Made by a program: the position numbers and the translations under genes
Source: Streptomyces griseus
Lineage (GTDB): Bacteria; Actinomycetota; Actinomycetes; Nanopelagicales; Nanopelagicaceae
NCBI GenBank assembly: GCA_945865365.1
Contig: CAMBDL010000001.1
Span: forward strand, 1 to 64,000
Direction of reading: 5' to 3'
Length of the DNA stretch: 64,000 nt
The notes under the pieces: generated by a model
The model's database searches: none
Told to the model about the DNA's origin: nothing
Seen by the model: only the letters and a program-made list of their open reading frames with translations
Shown here: positions 1 to 7,601 of the stretch, one piece after another
Numbering within the stretch: the stretch's first letter is position 1
How the letters are laid out: each line of letters begins with the position of its first letter

Positions 1-540
1 TTTGTCACCTGGGGAACTAATCCAGGCCAAGGCGCATCGCTGAGTTCGAACGTTCCTAATCCTGCAGATATTCAAGATGAAGAAGCACGCGGAGCTGCCG
101 AGCGCGCCTTGGTGTATATGGGTCTTGAGGCTGGAACTCCGCTTAAAAACATAGCCATTGACACTGTTTTCTTGGGCTCATGCACTAATGGTCGAATCGA
201 AGATCTACGTGCCGCAGCCGATGTTATCAAGGGAAAGAAAATTGCATCAACGCTGCGCATGTTAGTTGTTCCAGGATCTGCCCGAGTGCGCCTTGAAGCC
301 GAGGCTGAAGGTTTAGATAAAGTATTTATCGATGCTGGAGCTGAATGGCGCAACGCCGGCTGCTCCATGTGCCTTGGAATGAATCCCGATCAGTTAGCCG
401 TTGGTGAGCGAGCTGCATCGACATCGAATAGAAACTTTGAAGGTCGCCAAGGCAAAGGTGGACGTACTCACTTAGTCAGTCCACTCGTTGCTGCTGCAAC
501 TGCACTTCGTGGAACTCTTTCATCACCGGCAGATTTGTAA
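1..540 (+). CDS. leuC: 3-isopropylmalate dehydratase large subunit, 3' part
   Basis: Open from the first base, so the start lies upstream of the window; 179 C-terminal codons are visible. LeuC with LeuD isomerises 2-isopropylmalate to 3-isopropylmalate in leucine synthesis, using a [4Fe-4S] cluster. The three cluster cysteines are recognisable: one in the GSCTNG motif (about residue 60 of the visible part) and two in [10 protein letters not shown] (about residues 121-124). The N-terminal visible segment VTWGTNPGQ is also typical of LeuC. leuD starts 18 bp downstream, so the two are co-transcribed. Assignment is firm; only the 5' end is missing. Confidence 0.96.
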   Translation, partial: FVTWGTNPGQGASLSSNVPNPADIQDEEARGAAERALVYMGLEAGTPLKNIAIDTVFLGSCTNGRIEDLRAAADVIKGKKIASTLRMLVVPGSARVRLEAEAEGLDKVFIDAGAEWRNAGCSMCLGMNPDQLAVGERAASTSNRNFEGRQGKGGRTHLVSPLVAAATALRGTLSSPADL

Positions 541-558
541 AGGGGCTGTTAGATAAAA

Positions 559-1158
559 ATGGAAAAATTCATTTCACACACAGGCACTGCAGTTCCACTT
601 CGCCGCAGCAATGTTGATACCGACCAGATAATTCCTGCCGTCTATTTAAAGCGCGTCACGCGTAATGGTTTTGAAGATGGTCTATTTGCAGCATGGCGCA
701 ACGATCCAGAGTTCGTATTGAATCAACCTGCCTACAAAGCTGGCACTGTTCTAGTTGCTGGAGCTGATTTTGGAACTGGATCATCGCGCGAGCATGCAGT
801 ATGGGCGCTGCAAAATTACGGTTTCAAAGCCGTCATATCTAGTCGCTTTGCCGATATCTTCCGTGGCAACTCGCTCAAAGGCGGATTGCTAACTGTGATC
901 TTAAATCAAAGCGATGTTGAAGCCTTATGGATGGCTATCGAGGCCGATTCAACAACCTCTGTGTGCGTCGACCTTGAATCACGTACGGTCAGCTACAACA
1001 ACGTAGTTCTTCCCTTTGACATCGATGATTACACCCGCTGGCGTCTGATGGAGGGTCTGGATGACATTGGCTTGACCGTCAAACACGGTGCTTCGATTAC
1101 CGAGTTTGAACAAACCCGTGCCGCGCATAAGCCTGCAACGCTGCCTATCCGCATCTAA
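559..1158 (+). CDS. leuD: 3-isopropylmalate dehydratase small subunit
   Basis: LeuD is the swivelling small subunit that completes the LeuC active site. The 199-aa length is normal for bacteria. The family signature GTGSSREHA is at residues 72-80 and the [16 protein letters not shown] segment follows at about residues 96-111. It starts with ATG 18 bp after leuC. A weak hairpin follows the stop. No unusual features. Confidence 0.97.
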   Translation: MEKFISHTGTAVPLRRSNVDTDQIIPAVYLKRVTRNGFEDGLFAAWRNDPEFVLNQPAYKAGTVLVAGADFGTGSSREHAVWALQNYGFKAVISSRFADIFRGNSLKGGLLTVILNQSDVEALWMAIEADSTTSVCVDLESRTVSYNNVVLPFDIDDYTRWRLMEGLDDIGLTVKHGASITEFEQTRAAHKPATLPIRI

Positions 1159-1165
1159 GTAAAAG

Positions 1166-1384
1166 TCAGCGTAAATCACTCGCTTTTCTATTCATTGAAG
1201 GCGGTGATTATCAACTCTCAAGGTGTAATTGAGAGTTTTATCAGCGTAAATCAATGTTTTTTCGTTGAATATGGAAAAAATAAAAATGCGACACGCCTGC
1301 ATTAATAGCCTAAAACCCCTTTAAATACGCGTAAGTTTGTTAACACGTTAAGCAATTGCTTAACATTTACGCGTAATAAGGGGA
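1166..1384 (+). promoter_or_regulatory. hup upstream region with direct repeats and palindromes
   Basis: This is the longest gene-free stretch in the window. A 13-bp direct repeat, TCAGCGTAAATCA, occurs at 1166-1178 and 1241-1253. A perfect 18-bp palindrome, GTTAAGCAATTGCTTAAC, lies at 1347-1364, flanked by the palindromic boxes TACGCGTA (1326-1333) and TTACGCGTAA (1367-1376). A possible promoter is TTGTTA (1337-1342) with TAACAT (1361-1366), which would put the large palindrome in the spacer. A ribosome-binding site, AAGGGGA, is at 1378-1384, 5 nt before the ATG. Repeats are seen directly; promoter and operator roles are inferred. Confidence 0.55.
1213..1241 (+). terminator. Weak hairpin downstream of leuD
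   Basis: A perfect 9-bp inverted repeat (1213-1221 with 1229-1237, 7-nt loop) is followed by a short TTTTA. It lies 55 bp after leuD and is AT-rich, so at best it is a weak intrinsic terminator of leuCD; it could instead be part of the complex hup upstream region. Confidence 0.4.
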
Positions 1385-1389
1385 TTTCA

Positions 1390-1857
1390 ATGAATAAGGC
1401 CCAATTCATTGCGGCGTTGGCACCACACTTCAACGACAGCAAGAAGGAAGCAGCTCACGCTGTAGATATCGTTTTCGACACAATCGTTCGCAGCCTACAT
1501 AAGGGCGAAGATGTCATGATTAACGATTTCGGTAAGTTCAAGAAGGTTGATCGCAAGGCACGCATGGGACGTAACCCATTCACCGGCGAGACAATCAAGA
1601 TTAAGGCTTCAAAGAAGGCACGCTTCCTACCTGCAAAGGGTTTGAAGGATGTCATCTCAGGTGAGCGCAAGCTCGGACCTGCTCCAAAGCCAGAACCAAA
1701 GCCAGTTGTTAAGGCTAAGCCAGTAGCCAAGAAGGCTGCTAAGAAGGCTCCAGCTAAGAAGAAGGTTGCAGCCAAGAAGGCTCCAGCCAAGAAGAAGGTT
1801 GCAGCCAAGAAGGCTCCAGCTAAGAAGAAGGTTGTAAAGAAGGCAAAGAAGAAGTAA
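1390..1857 (+). CDS. hup: HU-type nucleoid protein with lysine/alanine-rich tail
   Basis: Residues 1-90 form a standard HU/IHF domain, including the DNA-binding arm motif around GRNPFTGE (residues 60-67). Residues 95-155 form a low-complexity basic tail with three exact 11-residue repeats AAKKAPAKKKV (116-126, 127-137, 138-148), ending in a lysine run. The 155-aa length against about 90 aa for ordinary HU matches the two-part architecture of mycobacterial HupB and Streptomyces HupS, where the tail binds and compacts DNA. It is a single-gene unit, with a clear ribosome-binding site and a strong terminator just after it. Confidence 0.96.
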   Translation: MNKAQFIAALAPHFNDSKKEAAHAVDIVFDTIVRSLHKGEDVMINDFGKFKKVDRKARMGRNPFTGETIKIKASKKARFLPAKGLKDVISGERKLGPAPKPEPKPVVKAKPVAKKAAKKAPAKKKVAAKKAPAKKKVAAKKAPAKKKVVKKAKKK

Positions 1858-1878
1858 TTCTCTTTAACTTTTTTAAGG

Positions 1879-1906
1879 CGGGGCCAGCTAACGCTGGCCC
1901 CGTTTT
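1879..1906 (+). terminator. Intrinsic terminator of hup
   Basis: A perfect 10-bp GC-rich stem (1879-1888 with 1893-1902), TAAC tetraloop and TTTT tract, 21 bp after the hup stop. This is one of the very few textbook terminators in the window. Confidence 0.92.
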
Positions 1907-1920
1907 CATTTACTTCACAC

Positions 1921-1926
1921 TAACAT
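1921..1926 (+). promoter_or_regulatory. Leaderless-type -10 (TAACAT) of plsC
   Basis: TANNNT hexamer ending 7 nt before the ATG at 1934; no ribosome-binding site. It lies just past the hup terminator, so a new transcript is expected here. Confidence 0.6.
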
Positions 1927-1933
1927 TGAGCCC

Positions 1934-2713
1934 ATGACGGAGTTCAAGGTTTCTTATGCTCCACCTGCCGGAAAGCCACTTGGAACTAACTGGGCTTTTA
2001 AGATTGGTACTACCGTTGTAATTCCCGTCTTGAACTTAGTAGGCAAGAAGCAGTGGCGCGGAGCGCAGAATATTCCCAAGGCAGGCTCAATTATTGTTGC
2101 AAGTAATCACGTCTCCTATCTCGATGTTTTATTCTTGACACACTTTCTATATCGCAGTGGTCGTGCGCCACGATATATCGGTAAAGAGGGCGTTTTTAAA
2201 GTTCCAGTTATAGGAAAGATCGTTCTTGCCGCAGGGCAAATTCCAGTTGTTCGCGAAGGTAAAGATGCAGCAAAAGCCCTTGAACATGCGGTCAAAACTC
2301 TGCAGGCTGGGCACCTTCTTGGTGTGTACCCAGAAGGAACGCTCACGAGAGACCCGCAGGGATGGCCGATGGTTGCAAAGACCGGTCTTGCCCGTCTGGC
2401 AATTACTACAAGGACGCAGGTGGTTCCAATAGCGCAATGGGGTTCACAGATAGTTATGCCAACATATGAAAAAAAGCTTAAGTTATTCCCGCGTACTCCC
2501 ATAAAGATTCTGGCTGGAGCGCCACTTGATTTATCTCATTGGTATGGCAAAGAGAATGATCCATTGGCTTTAATAGAGGCAACAGCATATGTTATGCGCG
2601 CAATTACAGATTTGCTAGAAGAGCTGCGCGGTGAAAAGCGTCCCGTTGAAATCTTCGACCCTCATACATCTACGCTTCCACGCACGGGAAACTTTAAGAA
2701 AAAAAAGCCATGA
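1934..2713 (+). CDS. plsC: 1-acyl-sn-glycerol-3-phosphate acyltransferase family protein
   Basis: A PlsC/LPLAT-family acyltransferase expected to make phosphatidic acid from lysophosphatidate at the membrane. The catalytic NH(x4)D box is NHVSYLD (His59, Asp64) and the substrate-binding YPEGT is at residues 132-136. The 259-aa length is normal. The stop overlaps the gpsA start as ATGA, coupling two steps of glycerophospholipid synthesis. It is distinct from the second PlsC-type protein at 61570-62271; acyl and acceptor preference cannot be read from the sequence. Confidence 0.92.
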   Translation: MTEFKVSYAPPAGKPLGTNWAFKIGTTVVIPVLNLVGKKQWRGAQNIPKAGSIIVASNHVSYLDVLFLTHFLYRSGRAPRYIGKEGVFKVPVIGKIVLAAGQIPVVREGKDAAKALEHAVKTLQAGHLLGVYPEGTLTRDPQGWPMVAKTGLARLAITTRTQVVPIAQWGSQIVMPTYEKKLKLFPRTPIKILAGAPLDLSHWYGKENDPLALIEATAYVMRAITDLLEELRGEKRPVEIFDPHTSTLPRTGNFKKKKP

Positions 2714-3711
2714 GCAAAGTAACGGTTTTTGGGACTGGACAGTGGGGCAGCACAATGGCCCAAGTTTTATCCGATGCAGGTAACCATGTTTTAATGTGGG
2801 GCCGTAATAGTGATGTGGTTGAAGAGATAAGTCTAAGACACACAAATAAGAAATATCTGGGAGAAAATGTATTACCTCAGGCGTTACAGGCTACTAATAG
2901 TCTGGTAGAGGCTTTCGAATATTCATCAATCTATGTACTTGCAGTACCTGCACAAACACTTCGTGAGAACTTGATTGAATGGAAGCCACTAGCAACCTCT
3001 AATGCCCTCTACATCAGTACTTTAAAGGGTATAGAAGTCAGTTCACTATCGCGCATGACGCAGATTATTGAAGAGGTGATGGGAACTAATAATGTAGGAA
3101 TCATCACAGGACCGAATCTTGCAAATGAATTGATTTTGCGCCAACCGGCTGGCGCCGTTGCTGCTGCACATACGACAATCGTGGCCGAAAAAATCCTGAA
3201 GTTATTTTCAACCCCTTACTACCGTGTGTATACATCTACCGATATTTTAGGGTGTGAGTTATCGGGTGCAATAAAATCTGTCATAGCTCTAGCAGTAGGC
3301 ATTTCGGTGGGTATGGGTTTTGGTGAAAATACACAAGCGATGTTGATTACTCGTGGACTCAATGAGGTGGCCCGATTATGTGCAGCCCACGGAGCCGATC
3401 CACTGAGCGCGGCAGGTCTGGCTGGAATGGGTGATTTAGTCGCAAGTTGTGGCTCAGCACTATCTAGAAACCGCACCTTCGGCGAGGTTCTAGGCCGCTC
3501 TGGATCAATGGCCACTGCGCGCGAGCAAGTGGCTAAGACCGTTGAGGGCGTAGCCTCATCTAGTGCAGTTCTTGAAATCGCCCATCGCGTGGGAATCGAG
3601 GTTCCAGTCATTGAAGCCGTTGCCGATGTTGTGGCAGGAGCCATTACTCCCACTCAGGCACTCGACCGCCTGATGGAGATTACAACACGAGCCGAAAACT
3701 TTATTCGATGA
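2710..3711 (+). CDS. gpsA: Glycerol-3-phosphate dehydrogenase [NAD(P)+]
   Basis: Makes sn-glycerol 3-phosphate from dihydroxyacetone phosphate for phospholipid backbones. The N-terminal Rossmann motif is GTGQWGS (residues 8-14). The catalytic lysine lies in the SGAIKSVIALAVG segment, and GLAGMGDLVASC is the usual C-terminal-domain signature. The 333-aa length is normal. It overlaps plsC upstream and ddl downstream by ATGA junctions, so plsC-gpsA-ddl form one translationally coupled operon. Confidence 0.96.
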   Translation: MSKVTVFGTGQWGSTMAQVLSDAGNHVLMWGRNSDVVEEISLRHTNKKYLGENVLPQALQATNSLVEAFEYSSIYVLAVPAQTLRENLIEWKPLATSNALYISTLKGIEVSSLSRMTQIIEEVMGTNNVGIITGPNLANELILRQPAGAVAAAHTTIVAEKILKLFSTPYYRVYTSTDILGCELSGAIKSVIALAVGISVGMGFGENTQAMLITRGLNEVARLCAAHGADPLSAAGLAGMGDLVASCGSALSRNRTFGEVLGRSGSMATAREQVAKTVEGVASSSAVLEIAHRVGIEVPVIEAVADVVAGAITPTQALDRLMEITTRAENFIR

Positions 3712-4775
3712 GTAAAAAAACCGTTGCAGTTATATGTGGAGGTCGCAGCAGCGAGCATGAGATCTCCTGTCTATCAGCTGGGGGAGTATTAGCCGGATTA
3801 GATAAGAATAGATTTGATGTTGTCTTGATCGGAATAACTAAGTCGGGCAACTGGGTTCACCTGCCTCTTGATTATCCACTGACGATTATTGATGGTGTTT
3901 TACCAACCGTTGCTGAAAGCGCCTCTGCGCTAGTTGCCGATGTTCATGGATTTTCAGTCAATGGAAAGCCATTGGCTATCGACGTAGTTTTCCCCGCCCT
4001 GCATGGGCCTTATGGTGAAGATGGAACTATTCAAGGCTTCTTAGAGACCGCCGATATTGCCTACGTTGGCAGTGGAGTCATGGCATCAGGTGCTGCTATG
4101 GATAAAGCCTTTTCTAAGATTGTTTTTGCAGCTGCAGGAATGCGAGTTGCACAGGGAATTGTTGTCACTGAAGATAACTGGGCGGAGCAAGTTACAGAAT
4201 TGGAGTACCCGGTCTTTGTGAAACCTGCTCGTGGGGGATCTAGCCGCGGAACGCATAAGGTTAAAAGCGCCGATGCTTTATCCTCCGCCCTTGCCGATGC
4301 ATTTACATTTGATCGCAAAGTGATGATTGAAAAAGCTGTCGTGGGACGAGAAATAGAGTGCGCAGTATTGGAGCGCAATGGAGTTGTTGAGGCATCGCTC
4401 GTTGGTGAAATCCTTATAGATAGTAAATTTGAATTTTATGATTTTGAAGCTAAGTATTTAGATGATGCGACAACTGTGAATTTACCTGCCAATATTCCAG
4501 TATCTGCCAGTGATGAAATTCGCGCCAAGGCAGCACAGGCATTTAAAGCTCTTGGTTGTAGCGGTTTAGCCCGCGTAGATTTCTTTTATACCGATAAAGG
4601 TGAGGTAGTAATTAACGAAATTAATACCATGCCTGGCTTTACAAGCACATCGATGTACCCCAAGCTCATGGCCACAATCGGAGTCGACTACACAACCTTG
4701 ATTGGTGCACTTATTGATACCGGCCTAAGTCGTACAAATGGAGTCCTTGGCGCACGGAACACTCCACTTAATTAG
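3708..4775 (+). CDS. ddl: D-alanine--D-alanine ligase
   Basis: Cytoplasmic ATP-grasp ligase that makes the D-Ala-D-Ala end of the peptidoglycan stem peptide. The N-terminal motif GGRSSEHEIS (about residues 11-20), the ATP-grasp segment FVKPARGGSS (about 171-180) and the metal and product loop VINEINTMPGFTSTSMYP near residues 303-320 are all present. The 355-aa length is normal. Last gene of the plsC-gpsA-ddl operon. In many actinobacteria a DUF3515 lipoprotein gene follows ddl; here an S8 protease takes that place. Confidence 0.97.
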   Translation: MSKKTVAVICGGRSSEHEISCLSAGGVLAGLDKNRFDVVLIGITKSGNWVHLPLDYPLTIIDGVLPTVAESASALVADVHGFSVNGKPLAIDVVFPALHGPYGEDGTIQGFLETADIAYVGSGVMASGAAMDKAFSKIVFAAAGMRVAQGIVVTEDNWAEQVTELEYPVFVKPARGGSSRGTHKVKSADALSSALADAFTFDRKVMIEKAVVGREIECAVLERNGVVEASLVGEILIDSKFEFYDFEAKYLDDATTVNLPANIPVSASDEIRAKAAQAFKALGCSGLARVDFFYTDKGEVVINEINTMPGFTSTSMYPKLMATIGVDYTTLIGALIDTGLSRTNGVLGARNTPLN

Positions 4776-4914
4776 TCATTACCTTCTGCGGTATAAGATC
4801 TAAAACAATGTGCCAAGTAGAGGTTTGAAGATATTCAATGTCCAAGCCGAATCAGCGCGTGAGGTATCAAAAGTAATAACTAGAAATCATGGCGATTTGC
4901 TATCTTATTCTCTT

Positions 4915-6024
4915 ATGAACCTACGTCGCATTCTCGCCATTACTTCGATTTCCATCTTCGCTGCGGCAGCATTAGTTGCTCCTACCTGGGCAGCCGGTAA
5001 CCCACGTTGCACAGCGGTTGATGGTGAGTACATTGTTACCTTCTCAAAGGGTGCTGTTGTAGCCAATGAAGTAAAGAATATAAATGGCAAGCTAGTGAGC
5101 CCTAGATTTATGTACGACCAAGCGCTCAATGGCTTCGCTGGTTTCCTAACTAGCGATCAGGTGTGTGTGCTTCAAAAGCGTGGAAATGTTTTGAGCGTTG
5201 AAGCAGATCAAGAGGTTTCCATCAATGCAACTCAATCCGGTGCGACGTGGGGCCTAGATCGAATCGATCAAGCATCTCTCCCCTTGGATACTACATACTC
5301 GTACATTTCAGCTGGGGCAGGCGTTGATGCTTATGTTATTGATACTGGAATTTTAGGAACTCACGTACAATTCACTGGGCGTATGAAGAGTGGTTATTCA
5401 GCGATCGGTAAAGCTACAAACACGACAGACTGTAATGGGCACGGAACGCATGTAGCAGGAACAATTGGGGGTACAACATATGGCGTTGCAAAGGCTGTTT
5501 CCTTAATTCCTGTTCGAGTCTTAGATTGCCGTGGATCTGGAACTAACTCTGGAGTGATTGCAGGAGTTAACTGGGCGATTAAGCACCACGCGTCAAACAA
5601 AGCAGTAGCAAATATGAGTTTAGGTGGAGGTGCGTCCTCGGCTCTTGACACAGCAATCAATAATTTGATACTTGACGGAGTAACTGTCGTAGTCGCTGCT
5701 GGAAATAGCGGTGCTAATGCGTGTAATTATTCTCCTGCTCGAGTTCCAAATGCAATTACGGTTGCAGCAAGCACGAGTTCAGATTTAGTTGCTTCATTTA
5801 GCAACACCGGATCTTGCGTAGATATCATTGCGCCAGGTGTGGGTATCACTTCATCATGGATCGGAAATAACACCGCAGTGGCAACTATTTCTGGAACGTC
5901 AATGGCATCGCCACATGTTGCCGGTGCCATGGCACGCTCACTCAGTGCATCCTCACCTATCAATATAAAAAGTACAATCTTAATCTCTGGATACCAGTTG
6001 CTTTACTTAGATCCCACTAAATAA
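4915..6024 (+). CDS. Secreted S8 (subtilisin/proteinase K-like) serine protease
   Basis: A 369-aa exported protease. The start at 4915 was chosen because it gives a clean signal peptide: MNLRR, then a hydrophobic stretch to about residue 22, with probable cleavage after TWA near residue 26. An upstream in-frame ATG at 4810 would bury it. An inhibitor-I9-like propeptide (about 38-100) precedes the catalytic domain. The triad is Asp143 (VIDTG), His176 (GHGTH) and Ser329 (GTSMASPH), with oxyanion Asn264 (AAGNSG). No sortase motif or C-terminal transmembrane segment is visible, so it is probably released. A possible -10, TATCTT, is at 4901-4906. It sits between ddl and the Lrp-type gene, where other actinobacteria usually carry DUF3515. 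Confidence 0.93.
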   Translation: MNLRRILAITSISIFAAAALVAPTWAAGNPRCTAVDGEYIVTFSKGAVVANEVKNINGKLVSPRFMYDQALNGFAGFLTSDQVCVLQKRGNVLSVEADQEVSINATQSGATWGLDRIDQASLPLDTTYSYISAGAGVDAYVIDTGILGTHVQFTGRMKSGYSAIGKATNTTDCNGHGTHVAGTIGGTTYGVAKAVSLIPVRVLDCRGSGTNSGVIAGVNWAIKHHASNKAVANMSLGGGASSALDTAINNLILDGVTVVVAAGNSGANACNYSPARVPNAITVAASTSSDLVASFSNTGSCVDIIAPGVGITSSWIGNNTAVATISGTSMASPHVAGAMARSLSASSPINIKSTILISGYQLLYLDPTK

Positions 6025-6037
6025 AACTCAGCATTTA

Positions 6038-6271
6038 TTAATAAGTAACTGGACAGGTAAGGGTTCGAGTAATTCCCGCTACGGCTTGCACTTTTGATAA
6101 AATAACGCGACCAAACTCTTCCATGCTAGGCGCCTCTGCGCGCATGATGACATCGTAAGGACCTGTAACACCTTCAGCTAAGGAGACTCCTGCAATCGCT
6201 GAAACCGCCTTGGCAACCGAGCTAGCTTTACCGACCTCGGTTTGAATTAAAATATAGGCCTGTACAGACAT
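6038..6271 (-). CDS. Stand-alone Lrp/AsnC effector (RAM) domain protein
   Basis: 77 aa, consisting only of the alpha-beta ligand-binding RAM domain of Lrp/AsnC regulators, with no helix-turn-helix. The segment AEGVTGPYDVIMRAEA is the typical central motif. The ATG at 6271 is chosen over an upstream ATG because an AAGGAGA ribosome-binding site (6277-6283) lies 5 nt before it. Such stand-alone domains form oligomers that bind amino acids and may modulate full-length Lrp proteins, but this one's ligand is unknown. It is convergent with the S8 protease gene (13-bp gap) and divergent from thiL, a position near ddl and thiL that is conserved in actinobacteria. Confidence 0.88.
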   Translation of the reverse strand: MSVQAYILIQTEVGKASSVAKAVSAIAGVSLAEGVTGPYDVIMRAEAPSMEEFGRVILSKVQAVAGITRTLTCPVTY

Positions 6272-6334
6272 CGCTTTCTCCTTATCGTTAGTGGCCACAG
6301 GCTACTTCAGATATGGCGTTACTCGCTAGTGGAT

Positions 6335-6340
6335 TAAGGT
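6335..6340 (+). promoter_or_regulatory. Leaderless-type -10 (TAAGGT) of thiL
   Basis: TANNNT hexamer ending 7 nt before the thiL ATG at 6348. Confidence 0.5.
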
Positions 6341-6347
6341 TGGGGTT

Positions 6348-7268
6348 ATGGAGTTCGATGAAGCTGGAGTAATCAGAGTGTTGGCAGATATCTTTGCCAC
6401 GTCACACTCCAGCGTAATCGTGGGCATAGGCGATGATGGTGCAGTTGTTCACACGAGCAATAGTTCGGTAATCACGACCGATATGGCAGTAGAAGGTACG
6501 CATTTTAATACTGCGTGGTCGGGAGCCTTTGATATCGGGCGAAAGATTACAGCTGCAAATCTAGCTGACATCTATGCGATGGGTGGCACACCTTCCTACT
6601 TGGTAGTAGCAGTGACGTTGATGGGCGATGAGAGCCTGGATTGGATTAGCGATCTTGCCCACGGGATTATGCACGAAGCGAAAAGCTGCGGTGCAATCGT
6701 TGTTGGTGGAGATTTAACACGGGGTCCTATAAAAGTAATTGCAATCACCGCCGTAGGAAAAGTAGAGAAGGCCATCACGCGTTCTGGAGCCAGCGACGGT
6801 GATTCGATCTATCTTTCATCACTTCCAGGTTGGTCGGCTGCGGGCTTGGCCATGATTAATAATGAGAACTGTGACGATTTAGAGGCTTATGCAGTTGAAC
6901 AGTTCTGCGCACCCAGTGTTGATTATTCGATGGCGCAATCAATGGCAATGGCTGGCGCAACATCAATGTGTGATATCAGTGATGCCCTTGTTATCCAAGC
7001 TCATCAAGTTGCACAGGCATCAGGTGTGCACTTAAGTTTTGATCAGCAATCTTTTACAACACATCCAGAGTTTGTTGCACTGAACGAATTAGCTGTTAAA
7101 CATGGTATCGATGTGTGGCAATGGATATTTGCTGGGGGAGAAGACCACGTTTTTCTTGCAACAGGTAAGGACTTACCGGGACTTCATGTAGGCAAAGTTC
7201 TTGCAGGAACTGGTGTAACTGGTTTAGAAATGAAAAAAGCGCCAGGTAGCTGGCGCCATTTCAATTAA
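6348..7268 (+). CDS. thiL: Thiamine-monophosphate kinase
   Basis: ATP-dependent phosphorylation of thiamine monophosphate to the cofactor thiamine diphosphate. PurM/ThiL-fold motifs are visible: GIGDDGAVV (about residues 26-34), TTDMAVEGTHF (about 43-53), VVGGDLTRGP in the middle and CDISDALVIQA near residue 204. The 306-aa length is normal. The last 30 bp carry the hairpin that serves as the terminator of the convergent rpmB gene. No TPP riboswitch-like structure was seen upstream. Confidence 0.95.
   Translation: MEFDEAGVIRVLADIFATSHSSVIVGIGDDGAVVHTSNSSVITTDMAVEGTHFNTAWSGAFDIGRKITAANLADIYAMGGTPSYLVVAVTLMGDESLDWISDLAHGIMHEAKSCGAIVVGGDLTRGPIKVIAITAVGKVEKAITRSGASDGDSIYLSSLPGWSAAGLAMINNENCDDLEAYAVEQFCAPSVDYSMAQSMAMAGATSMCDISDALVIQAHQVAQASGVHLSFDQQSFTTHPEFVALNELAVKHGIDVWQWIFAGGEDHVFLATGKDLPGLHVGKVLAGTGVTGLEMKKAPGSWRHFN
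7233..7256 (-). terminator. Intrinsic terminator of rpmB, inside the thiL 3' end
   Basis: Read on the minus strand: a perfect 7-bp GC-rich stem (7256-7250 with 7245-7239), 4-nt loop and a run of six T (7238-7233), starting 20 bp after the rpmB stop. The whole element is coding sequence of thiL on the other strand. Confidence 0.88.
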
Positions 7269-7276
7269 ATATAAAA

Positions 7277-7462
7277 TTAGCGCGTGACTTTGCCTGCCTT
7301 TAGGCACGAGGTACATACGTTTTGACGCTTTGGAGTTCCACCAATTAGCGTGCGCACGCGCTGGATATTTGGATTCCAACGACGACGTGTCTTGACCTGT
7401 GAGTGTGAAACATTGTTACCAAAGCTTGGGCCTTTGCCACAGATATCGCATGTTGCTGCCAC
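7277..7462 (-). CDS. rpmB: 50S ribosomal protein L28
   Basis: 61 aa, the usual size. The GTG at 7462 is chosen because an AAGGAG ribosome-binding site (7470-7475 on the plus strand) is 7 nt upstream and the product then starts MAATCDICGKGP, as L28 normally does. Two CxxC pairs (CDIC at residues 5-8, CTSC at 50-53) make this the zinc-binding form. It has its own promoter region and terminator and is divergent from recG, a common actinobacterial arrangement. Confidence 0.97.
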   Translation of the reverse strand: MAATCDICGKGPSFGNNVSHSQVKTRRRWNPNIQRVRTLIGGTPKRQNVCTSCLKAGKVTR

Positions 7463-7601
7463 GACGGTACTCCTTTGAGATTTAGGTATGAGTGCTAAGT
7501 CCATAACGGACAAGGCGCAAGGCTATCGCGACTAGCCATGGCTGCGCCAATCCACGCGTGGCATGGGCTCAAGATGGGCCCTAGCGCGAGAGAATCACCA
7601 T
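7463..7601. promoter_or_regulatory. Divergent rpmB/recG intergenic region
   Basis: 139 bp between the two starts. It holds the rpmB ribosome-binding site and an imperfect hairpin at 7514-7548 (outer arms GGCGCA/TGCGCC, inner arms GGCTA/TAGCC). No convincing -35/-10 pair could be picked for either gene, and no ribosome-binding site for recG. Confidence 0.4.

Noticed and set aside
6272-6347. TPP riboswitch before thiL
   Set aside because: The spacer is 76 bp and contains no thi-box-like conserved segments; a simple TAAGGT -10 directly before the ATG explains it better.
7514-7548. Imperfect hairpin in the rpmB/recG spacer as an L28 autoregulatory leader or a terminator
   Set aside because: Arms are interrupted and no T-run or conserved ribosomal-protein leader motif is visible; kept only as a remark in the intergenic entry.
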